From a bacterium (GTDB taxonomy: Bacteria; Blakebacterota; Blakebacteria; Blakebacterales; Blakebacteraceae), in assembly GCA_025774205.1 (NCBI GenBank), contig JALGWK010000012.1, positions 1-14,623 of the forward strand: a stretch of DNA of 14,623 bases, read 5' to 3'. The notes under the pieces are model-generated. The model was given only the letters and a program-made list of their open reading frames with translations. It made no database searches and was not told the origin of the DNA. This document shows, piece by piece, positions 1 through 6,455 of the stretch. How positions within the stretch are numbered: position 1 is the first letter of the stretch; each line of letters begins with the position of its first letter. Both the position numbers and the translations under genes were made by a program.

Positions 1-1
1 C

Positions 2-337
2 AGCTCGCGTCCGCCGCCGACGAGTTCGCGGACCCGGACCACGACGTCACGGCCTCCACCGAGGACCACCTCGCGGCCTCCGCCGAGGACCACGTCACGG
101 CCTCCGCCCAGCACCAGTTCACGGAGCCGGACCACGACGTCGCGGCCTCCGCCGACGAGTTCGCGGACCCGGACCACCACGTCACGGCCTCCGCCCAGCA
201 CCAGTTCACGGAGCCGGACCACGACGTCGCGGCCTCCGCCCAGTACGACATCACGGCCCCCGAGCTCGAGTTCTTCAGCAAGCCGGAGCACGAGCTCACG
301 CTCCCGGACGACCACCAGTCGTCCGCCGGGGCTGTAG
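2..337 (+). CDS. 3' end of a gene encoding a Ser/Thr/Pro/Arg-rich repeat tail (5' end outside window)
   Basis: The frame starting at base 2 is open to a TAG at 335-337 and encodes at least 111 residues, almost all S, T, R and P, with recurring TTTSRPPP and STSSRSRT blocks. All three forward frames are open here, so the choice rests on substitution pattern. Repeat units differ mainly at third positions of this frame (ACC/ACG, TCA/TCG, CCC/CCG). The peptide STSSRSRTTTSRPP is encoded at 110-151 and again at 287-328 with 13 base differences but no amino-acid change, including two swaps between the AGY and TCN serine families. That is strong evidence of selection on this reading. The next gene starts 18 bases after the stop, with its Shine-Dalgarno in the gap, so the two may be co-transcribed. 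The tail is very basic and predicted disordered; it could be a linker, a surface-exposed tail or a nucleic-acid/peptidoglycan-contacting segment. The main domain lies upstream and the function is unknown. Confidence 0.75.
   Translation, partial: SSRPPPTSSRTRTTTSRPPPRTTSRPPPRTTSRPPPSTSSRSRTTTSRPPPTSSRTRTTTSRPPPSTSSRSRTTTSRPPPSTTSRPPSSSSSASRSTSSRSRTTTSRPPGL
19..240 (+). repeat. Tandem repeat array, 24/42/45-base units with an 87-base higher-order period
   Basis: Units run 19-60 (42 bases), 61-84 and 85-108 (24 each), 109-153 (45), 154-195 (42) and 196-240 (45). The 45-base copies at 109-153 and 196-240 are identical. The 42-base copies at 19-60 and 154-195 differ at two bases. This gives an 87-base repeat (45+42) and implies a recent duplication. 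The array lies inside the Ser/Thr/Pro/Arg-rich coding frame. A more diverged copy continues to about base 330. Confidence 0.92.
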
Positions 338-355
338 GAGAAAGGAAATAACGTC

Positions 356-1651
356 ATGAACAGCATGGGAATGAGGATCCGCAGAGCGATCGTATCGGGG
401 GCAGCCATACTGCTCCTCTCGCCGATCGCTGCAGTCGCCCAGAGCGCGGAGATCCTGGCAGTCGTTCCCACCGGGACCGGTGCCAGACCTCTCGCACTGG
501 GTGAAGCCTACCACGCCATCGGAGGCGACATCCACAGCCTCTACTACAACCCGGCCGGTCTCGGACTGGCGAAGGGATTGAGCATCGAGGGCGGGATATC
601 TCACCGTATGACCGCCCTCGACACCCGCTACTTCGGAAACGAGGCGACTTCGAAGGTCTTCAGCACCGGCCTCGACAACCTGGGGCTCGTCTACGCGATC
701 CCGACCGATCAGGGCAGCCTCGTCTTCGCGCTCGGTGCCCACCGGCTGCGTGACCTGGACAACCGTTACCGGCTGGAGGGATACAACACCTCGGATGATC
801 CCGATCTGGGGGAGACCTGGATCGAGGCCACCGACTCCGACCGGGGCGCTCTCTACGGCTACGCCGCCGGAGTGGCGGTTGAGGTTTCGCGCGGGACCTT
901 CGTCGGCTTCACACTCGAGGCGATCAGCGGGAGCAACAGCTACACCTACCTGCTCGACGCCTACGATACCGATAACGTCTGGACGCCCTATGATGGCCAC
1001 CGGTGGGATGACGGGATCGATTACACCTACCAGAGCCGCGGCCTCCGGATGTCCTTCGGGACCCTCTGGAGTCCGGTCCGCTGGATCTCCTTCGGAGGCA
1101 CGGTCCGCATGCCGAGCGAGATCGAGATCACCGAGGACTGGTACCAGTCGGAGGTCCTTTACTACGACGACGAGACCTCGGAGCTGACCTACGATGATGA
1201 CGGGACCTACTCCTACTCGCTGAGTCTCCCCTTCGAGTTCGACATCGGCGCCGCTCTCTCGATTGCGGGAGTCACGCTGACGGGGAGCGCCTCCTACAAT
1301 GACTTCTCGCAGGCCTCCTACTCGAAGCCGCCGTATGACGGGTTCGATCCCGACTTCTTCATCAACAACTACAAACCGCAGTGGAAGCTTGGCGGCGGCC
1401 TGGAACTGGCGGTCCCGGGTGGCATGGCCCTCCGGGCCGGTTACCAGCGGGCGCCGCTCCTCTTCCAGGCGGTCGGAGAAGAGATCGCCAGAAACCGGGA
1501 GATCTTCAGCGCGGGTATCGGGGTCCCGATGGGTGATCTCATCCATCTCGACCTGACCTACCGCAGCGCGCAGTGGGAAACCGGTTTCGGCGCCACCTCG
1601 GAAATGTGGCGCAACGGTCACTTCATCATGTCGTTCGGCTATCGGTTCTGA
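356..1651 (+). CDS. Outer-membrane beta-barrel protein, PorV/FadL (OMPP1)-like
   Basis: The 431-residue product begins with a Sec signal peptide: basic residues R7, R9 and R10, a hydrophobic core at 11-22, and probable cleavage after AVA at residue 28. The mature N-terminus carries the family-type stretch G42-L69 (GARPLALGEAY followed by YYNPAGLGL), typical of PorV/UPF0164 and FadL-like outer-membrane proteins. The rest alternates polar and hydrophobic residues with many aromatics, as barrel strands do, and the chain ends in Phe (YRF), the usual BAM-recognised terminal residue. ATG at 356 was chosen because AAAGGA at 341-346 sits nine bases upstream; ATG at 365 is further from any Shine-Dalgarno. 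A strong terminator follows directly. Substrate is unknown: family members include hydrophobic-compound channels and, for PorV, a type IX secretion shuttle, but no other type IX gene is visible here. Acidic loops (residues about 225-285) contain several Asp/Tyr runs. Confidence 0.85.
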   Translation: MNSMGMRIRRAIVSGAAILLLSPIAAVAQSAEILAVVPTGTGARPLALGEAYHAIGGDIHSLYYNPAGLGLAKGLSIEGGISHRMTALDTRYFGNEATSKVFSTGLDNLGLVYAIPTDQGSLVFALGAHRLRDLDNRYRLEGYNTSDDPDLGETWIEATDSDRGALYGYAAGVAVEVSRGTFVGFTLEAISGSNSYTYLLDAYDTDNVWTPYDGHRWDDGIDYTYQSRGLRMSFGTLWSPVRWISFGGTVRMPSEIEITEDWYQSEVLYYDDETSELTYDDDGTYSYSLSLPFEFDIGAALSIAGVTLTGSASYNDFSQASYSKPPYDGFDPDFFINNYKPQWKLGGGLELAVPGGMALRAGYQRAPLLFQAVGEEIARNREIFSAGIGVPMGDLIHLDLTYRSAQWETGFGATSEMWRNGHFIMSFGYRF

Positions 1652-1674
1652 CCCCTCTCCCGATGCCGGATGTA

Positions 1675-1713
1675 AAAGCCCGGCCCGCTTCACGCGGGTC
1701 GGGCTTTGTTATT
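1675..1713 (+). terminator. Intrinsic terminator after the FadL/PorV-like gene
   Basis: Arms at 1675-1688 and 1694-1707 form a 14-bp stem with one G-T pair around a five-base loop (TTCAC). A T-rich stretch (TTTGTTATTT) follows. It starts 23 bases after the stop codon at 1649-1651, so it separates this gene from the kinase downstream. Confidence 0.9.
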
Positions 1714-1760
1714 TCCAACGGTGTTGACGCGAGATAACCCTCACTGTACTTCTGAAAGGG

Positions 1761-4700
1761 ATGAGAGCCTCCCTGACATCGAAGAACAGGCCTCCAGGGA
1801 TCGCCGAACTGCGGACCCTGACCTTTCGGATGAGCTGGCTGGTGCCGGCGCTCGTCCTCCTGGCTCTCTACCTCGGTTTCGGCGGCTGGCGACCGTGGGC
1901 ATTCCTCGCCCTGATTCCGGCCTGGCTGGCGGTGAGGTCGTCCGGCCGTTCGGCCGTCGCGGATCCCCTGGGCAGGTTGAAGTGGTTCCTTGCGGGCCTT
2001 GCCCTGCTGGCCGCGGTCGGGAACGCGGCGCTGCCGCTGCATACCCCGGAGCACGTGCTCGACAACCGGGACCGGGAAGATCGGGAGGCCGTGGCCACCG
2101 CGGTCGACCGTATACAGGAACACCTTGAGAACACCATTGGAACCACCCTGGAGGCGCTCACAGATCCAACCCGAGGCCCGGGCACGAGGGAGCGACTGGA
2201 GAGCGTGATTCCCGATCTGCCAGCCGTGATACAGGGCAGCGTGGCCCTGGCTCTCTTCCGGGGTGAGGGGGAGACGATAGCCTGGGCCGGATCGCCGTGG
2301 CTGGTACCGGCCCGGATCGACGATCCCGGTGAAGGGAGTGGGAGCGCGATCACCGATGATCTCCGGTTCGTCATCGCCGGAGATGAACTTTCGGCAATGG
2401 CCTACGTGGTGAAGGAGGTGCCGGGGGGGACCCTGGTGGCTGCCGGTCTCCTGGCCCGCGACCGGGCCCACCCCGACCTGGCTCCCGGATCTGAACCGCT
2501 CCTCGACCTCATCCTTCCCGACCGGGTGGCGGCGAGACTCATCATCACCTCGGGGGGGATCCCGCCCCGAACCGTAACCATCGAACCGGGACCGTGGAGC
2601 GGGAACACCATCCCGTGGCCGGGCAGGGGAGCCGTGCAGGTCGCGCTGCTCTGCTTCATCCTCATCATCAGTCTGCTCCTCCTCGGTCGGGACAACTCCA
2701 TCGCCAGGGGACTGTCTGCGGCGCCCGTGATCTACGCCTCGGTGGTACCCCTGGTCCTCGGGGCGGCTGCCCGCCCGCTTTCGCTCGATCTGATAGCCCC
2801 TTCATGGACCGGCCACCAGCTCATCAACCAGGCCTTCCTGGCCGTGGCGGCGGCCGGACTGGCCCTCTGGTTCGCGCTCGGTGTCCGCGCCAGGCTCAAA
2901 GACGCGGGGGGACACCGGTTCACCACTCTTCAGAGTCTCTCCGCCGGTCTGCTCCTGCTGGTGATCTGGCCGGTCGGCCTGGCGCTTCTGCAGGATCTCT
3001 TCCGCTTTGCCCCGGGCTGGTTCTGGGCCCGGGTCAGCTTCCTGCCGCCCATCTCCGATCTCATCGGCTGGCTGATCGCCATCGCCATGATCCTTGGGGT
3101 CACCAGCTTCTCCGCCGGCGCGGCCGCCCTGATCCGGAACCGGTACGGGCGACCGGGGTACGCGGCAGCGGCCGTCCTGGCGTTGTCAGGCGGAGTCCTG
3201 GCCCGCGTGACGGGGGCGTGGGACGGCGCCCTCCTGACGGGTGCCCTGACGGCGGTGGTCGGTACCGCGGGCGCCGCGCTCTGGTTGAGACGGAGCGGTC
3301 GAAGCACTGCCCTGGCGACCCTCCTCGGGATCGGCGTGGTGAGCGCGGTGACCCTGCTGCCCGTCAAGGGACAGCTGGGACGGGTTATCATCCGGGGGAC
3401 GGTAGAAGAATACGCGGCGGGCATGGCCGGCACGGGAGTAGGCCTCACCCCGATGGAGGTCATGGAGATCACCCCCGAACTGAGGAACGCCGTTGCCTCG
3501 ATCAGGGGCGCGTCCGACGTGCTTCCGCATCCCTTCGCGAACCCGGCCGATCGTCAGGCCTACCTGGTCTGGCGGGAACTGGAACTGGATGAGGAGGAAC
3601 TTGCCGGGGGAGTCCAGATAGTGGATGAGACCGGCGCGGTAAGGGGTCATTTCATGGATGTCCCCGATCTCTTCGACGTGCCGGATATAGAAAAGGTGCG
3701 ATCGATGCTGGGCCGGGGCGAGGGGCGTCGCGTTCTGACAGCGGGATCACCGGCGGAATTCGGGATCGAAACCCTGCTGGTTGGTGTTCCCGGCGAGGAG
3801 GGGGCGGGATCGCTCCTGCTCGGTGTGCGGCGGCGGCTCCTCGGGATCATGGCCGGCGGCGAGGACCGTATCTGGACCCGGCTCGGCCGGGCCGGTCATG
3901 CCGAACGGGAAGGGCGGCTGGGGGGGGTCCTCTTCCTCCGTCTCTACGATGAGACCTACGGACTGCTTGCCCTGCCGCTCAACCCGACCCTGGTGGAGGC
4001 GCCGGGACAGGTGCCCTCCTCGGTGATCGAGAGGGTCAGGGAGGGTGGCAATCGGGGTGCCTGGTTCCGGAGGGGAGGCTGGGTCGGGAACGGCGCCGAT
4101 GAGTACTATTTCCGGCTGGAGACCGCCTCGGCAGGGCCTCTCATGCCGGGTGGGGTCGTCGTCGAGGAGAACGTGGTCGAACGGGTGGCCTGTCTGGGAG
4201 TGCAGATCCCCGGGCTGTGGGGTCGGGTTGTGGACATGTTGAACGTCTTCATCTTCTTCGCCGCGGCCCTCCTGCTGCTCGGTTGGCTGCCGGCGGCGGT
4301 GGTGGCCGGGAGCGGCATCCCGATCGCGCGCGTCCTCCGACGGGTTTCCTTCCAGACGAGACTCCTGATCCCGCTGCTGGTGGTGGCCCTGGTGCCGCTG
4401 GTGGCCCTCTGGCTCCTGACGCGGGGCTTCATCCTCAACCGGGAACGATCGGCGTGGGAAGAGGGGCTCGAACAAAGCGTAAGCGACGTGCAGCAGGCGG
4501 TACTGACCCAGACCGGGGAGCAGGCCGCGGAACTGGTACGGATCCGGGAGCAGATGTCAGGATCTCCGATGAGAGAAGTGGATCTCGGACCGGGGGCCCT
4601 GTGGGCGATATTCGATGAGAACCTCTTTCGGGTGGCCGGCACGATACCCGACTCCCTGGCCGAGCGGATCCCGTTGCGGGACACAAAGTTCGCCAGGGGA

Positions 4701-6029
4701 CCTGGATCCTTCCTCTTCCGGTCGGGAGGTCTCTGGGCGGTAGCCATCCTCCCGTTGGAAGGGGGGTATGAAGAGGGCGCGGCGATCGTCGTGCGACCCT
4801 TCACAGCCGATCTGCTCAGGGAGGCGGCCAGCGGATCGGAATGGCAGGTCGACCTGTTCATCGACGGACGTCTGCGCGCTTCGACCGGTCCCGGCCCGTA
4901 TACGGCCGGACTCCTGCCGACCCTGCTGCCCTCCGAAGCAGAGTGGCAGGGATTGCGGGGCCGGGAGGTGGGCACTTTCAGCTGGGGAGAACTGGGCGGG
5001 CTCCATTACCTCTACGCCTACCGACCCATCACCGATCACACCGGGACCGCGGTCGGTACCATCGCCCGGAGGCGATTCGGTCTGTGGGGTGTGAACGATC
5101 CGGCCCTGAACGAACTCTTCACCACCGTGGCCAGCATCTACCTCCTCCTGGTGGTAGCGGTCACCCTGGTGGCCTTGCTGGTGGCCAGCCGGATCTCGCA
5201 GCCGATCGGGGACCTCACCCGCTCGGCCGTCAGGGTGGCCGGAGGCGATCTCGGCGTGGAGATCCCGGTCACGCGGGGTGACGAGGTGGGCGGGCTCCAG
5301 AAGGCCTTCCGGCAGATGGTGATCGCCCTGCGGGAGAACCGCGATGAACTGGCCCGGGCCGAGCGGGAACGGGCGTGGCAGGAGATGGCCCGCCAGGTTG
5401 CCCACGAGATCAAGAATCCGCTCACCCCGATGCAGCTCTCGGCCCAGTTCATCCGGCGGGCCTACGATGAGAAGGCCGATAATCTCGATTCGATCGTGAG
5501 TGACTGCACCGACACCATCGTGGAGCAGGTGGAGGCGCTGCGGCGGATCGCCAACGAGTTCTCCGCCTACGCCCGCCTGCCGGTGGTGAACCGGGAGCCG
5601 ACCGACCTGAACGTACCGGTGGAGGATGCCCTGAACCTCTTCGAGCCGGCCCTGCCCGACGGGGTTACCCTGGTGCGGGATCTGGCCGACGATATCCCGG
5701 AGGTCATGCTCGACCTCGAACAGATCCGACGGCTCACCATCAACCTGATCAGGAACTCCATCGACGCCATGGGGGAGGAGGGGACCCTCACCGTCACGAC
5801 CGGTCACGACCCGGCGGAAGTCTGGCTGCAGGTGCGGGATACCGGCGAGGGGATCGCTCCCGAAGTGCAGGATCGACTCTTCGAACCCTACTTCTCGACG
5901 CGGACCGAGGGGACCGGTCTCGGCCTGGCCATCACCCGGGCCATCGTGGATGCCTTCGGCGGCACTCTCACCGTCGACAGCCGGCCGGGCGAAGGCACGA
6001 CCATGACAGCCCGCTTTCCCTGCCCCTGA
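1761..6029 (+). CDS. Giant membrane sensor histidine kinase, NtrY-like catalytic end, about 14 TM spans
   Basis: 1422 residues. The catalytic end is clear: HAMP about 1143-1195, H-box VAHEIKNPLTPMQ with phospho-acceptor H1215, N-box N1332 (LIRNSIDAM), G1 box DTGEG (D1360, G1362, G1364), F box LFEPYFSTR and G2 box GTGLGLA (from G1384). The H-box is of the NtrY subgroup, whose partners are often NtrC-family activators. I count 14 hydrophobic spans: about 25-40, 44-58, 75-93, 291-309, 319-337, 357-376, 392-412, 433-456, 467-484, 490-509, 516-534, 824-845, 867-888, 1120-1142. This leaves three extracytoplasmic domains (94-289, 535-823, 889-1117). The loops that should be cytoplasmic are Arg-rich (RARLK, RNRYGR, RRSGR, RVLRR), which agrees with the topology. 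The ATG at 1761 abuts AAAGGG, too close for normal Shine-Dalgarno spacing, so translation may be leaderless or start later; ATG at 1830 would shorten it by 23 residues. The ligand is unknown and no response regulator is adjacent. Confidence 0.9.
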   Translation: MRASLTSKNRPPGIAELRTLTFRMSWLVPALVLLALYLGFGGWRPWAFLALIPAWLAVRSSGRSAVADPLGRLKWFLAGLALLAAVGNAALPLHTPEHVLDNRDREDREAVATAVDRIQEHLENTIGTTLEALTDPTRGPGTRERLESVIPDLPAVIQGSVALALFRGEGETIAWAGSPWLVPARIDDPGEGSGSAITDDLRFVIAGDELSAMAYVVKEVPGGTLVAAGLLARDRAHPDLAPGSEPLLDLILPDRVAARLIITSGGIPPRTVTIEPGPWSGNTIPWPGRGAVQVALLCFILIISLLLLGRDNSIARGLSAAPVIYASVVPLVLGAAARPLSLDLIAPSWTGHQLINQAFLAVAAAGLALWFALGVRARLKDAGGHRFTTLQSLSAGLLLLVIWPVGLALLQDLFRFAPGWFWARVSFLPPISDLIGWLIAIAMILGVTSFSAGAAALIRNRYGRPGYAAAAVLALSGGVLARVTGAWDGALLTGALTAVVGTAGAALWLRRSGRSTALATLLGIGVVSAVTLLPVKGQLGRVIIRGTVEEYAAGMAGTGVGLTPMEVMEITPELRNAVASIRGASDVLPHPFANPADRQAYLVWRELELDEEELAGGVQIVDETGAVRGHFMDVPDLFDVPDIEKVRSMLGRGEGRRVLTAGSPAEFGIETLLVGVPGEEGAGSLLLGVRRRLLGIMAGGEDRIWTRLGRAGHAEREGRLGGVLFLRLYDETYGLLALPLNPTLVEAPGQVPSSVIERVREGGNRGAWFRRGGWVGNGADEYYFRLETASAGPLMPGGVVVEENVVERVACLGVQIPGLWGRVVDMLNVFIFFAAALLLLGWLPAAVVAGSGIPIARVLRRVSFQTRLLIPLLVVALVPLVALWLLTRGFILNRERSAWEEGLEQSVSDVQQAVLTQTGEQAAELVRIREQMSGSPMREVDLGPGALWAIFDENLFRVAGTIPDSLAERIPLRDTKFARGPGSFLFRSGGLWAVAILPLEGGYEEGAAIVVRPFTADLLREAASGSEWQVDLFIDGRLRASTGPGPYTAGLLPTLLPSEAEWQGLRGREVGTFSWGELGGLHYLYAYRPITDHTGTAVGTIARRRFGLWGVNDPALNELFTTVASIYLLLVVAVTLVALLVASRISQPIGDLTRSAVRVAGGDLGVEIPVTRGDEVGGLQKAFRQMVIALRENRDELARAERERAWQEMARQVAHEIKNPLTPMQLSAQFIRRAYDEKADNLDSIVSDCTDTIVEQVEALRRIANEFSAYARLPVVNREPTDLNVPVEDALNLFEPALPDGVTLVRDLADDIPEVMLDLEQIRRLTINLIRNSIDAMGEEGTLTVTTGHDPAEVWLQVRDTGEGIAPEVQDRLFEPYFSTRTEGTGLGLAITRAIVDAFGGTLTVDSRPGEGTTMTARFPCP

Positions 6030-6322
6030 TACGCTTCCGGGGTGCCATCCGGGAGACCATTAAACATACAGATTCAGGCTTCCGGGCTGGAACCAGCCGG
6101 GGGGGGCGATCGTTCAACCTGATGATTGCGGACTTCAACAGTGATCGTCCCGGGAGGCGATGCGTCGGAGGGCTGGACTAGTTTTGATCCAGTACATGGA
6201 ACCTGGCGCCGGTCGCGTCAGGCTTCAGGGGAACCTCTGGAGGTGTCCCTCGTCACCGCAAGAAGAACAGAGCCGGAATCCGAGCGCATGACGACAATTG
6301 CCCGAGAGTCAGGACGCGCCTC

Positions 6323-6366
6323 AGTGTCATGTTACGTGACCAACGTCCGCACCGAGAGTGACGCCG
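6323..6366 (+). repeat. Repeated intergenic element, copy 1 (upstream of TPR gene)
   Basis: This 44-base segment matches 11285-11328 at the same internal spacing. AGTGTCATGT is identical in both. Nine dissimilar bases follow, then a 25-base block with one mismatch whose core is GCACCGAGAGTGACGCCG. Its first part also forms a palindrome, TGTCA-N7-TGACC, at 6325-6341. Both copies lie in the leader of a gene in the same putative envelope module (TPR gene and exbB), which suggests a shared operator, promoter part or RNA structure. Confidence 0.8.
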
Positions 6367-6393
6367 TGCTTGACCGGCAAGGCGTGGCGACGA

Positions 6394-6413
6394 GGTATAG
6401 CGGTGGCTATACC
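6394..6413 (+). promoter_or_regulatory. Perfect 7-bp hairpin in the TPR gene leader
   Basis: GGTATAG (6394-6400) and CTATACC (6407-6413) are perfect inverted arms around a six-base loop, 42 bases before the proposed ATG. It could be an operator palindrome or an mRNA stem affecting translation. It also overlaps a possible -10-like TATAGC. No function can be assigned from sequence alone. Confidence 0.5.
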
Positions 6414-6455
6414 GAGGAGGCGCAACGCAGACGGTCGGGAAACGGCGCCGCTCGA

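Larger units (their letters stand above)
6030..6455. other. 426-base intergenic/leader region before the TPR gene, no convincing gene
   Basis: An open frame continues upstream from the TPR gene to a TTG at 6126, but the extension has no recognisable protein character and would place a signal peptide in the middle of a protein. The region holds an imperfect hairpin with a bulged G (6082-6100), an eight-G run (6099-6106), a copy of a 44-base repeated intergenic element (6323-6366) and a perfect 7-bp hairpin (6394-6413). No T-tailed terminator is visible after the kinase and I could not identify a confident sigma-70 promoter. A TTGACC at 6370-6375 with TATAGC at 6396-6401 has a 20-base spacer, longer than usual. 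Confidence 0.6.

Noticed and set aside
19-240. CRISPR array
   Set aside because: Units are contiguous and of mixed lengths with no unique spacers between constant repeats, and they encode a protein tail.
1-351. Forward frame from base 1 (to TAA 349-351), rich in Asp/Glu/His/Ala and with near-total G/C third positions
   Set aside because: Differences between repeat units change amino acids repeatedly in this frame (D/H, T/A, V/L), whereas they are silent in the frame starting at base 2.
1-357. Minus-strand frame reading GGGRDVVL / RELVLGGG repeats with ATG at 357
   Set aside because: Many repeat differences are silent here too, but D/E and D/L changes occur. The diverged copy at 287-328 is not conserved, and the gene would have to start inside the ribosome-binding region and coding start of the outer-membrane protein gene.
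296-1693. 465-residue minus-strand open frame opposite the outer-membrane protein gene
   Set aside because: No family resemblance. It is an antisense shadow of a gene with signal peptide, family motif, Shine-Dalgarno and terminator.
1724-1752. Sigma-70 promoter TTGACG with a -10 near 1747 before the kinase
   Set aside because: The -35 is good but the -10 candidate (TACTTC) matches poorly, so it is not listed as a feature. If real, the kinase mRNA would be almost leaderless.
4557-5807. 416-residue minus-strand open frame opposite the kinase catalytic region
   Set aside because: The plus strand encodes unmistakable H, N, G1, F and G2 boxes there; the antisense frame is a high-GC artefact.
6126-6455. 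110-residue N-terminal extension of the TPR protein from a TTG start
   Set aside because: It would bury the signal peptide internally, has no recognisable domain, and covers the repeated element and hairpin.
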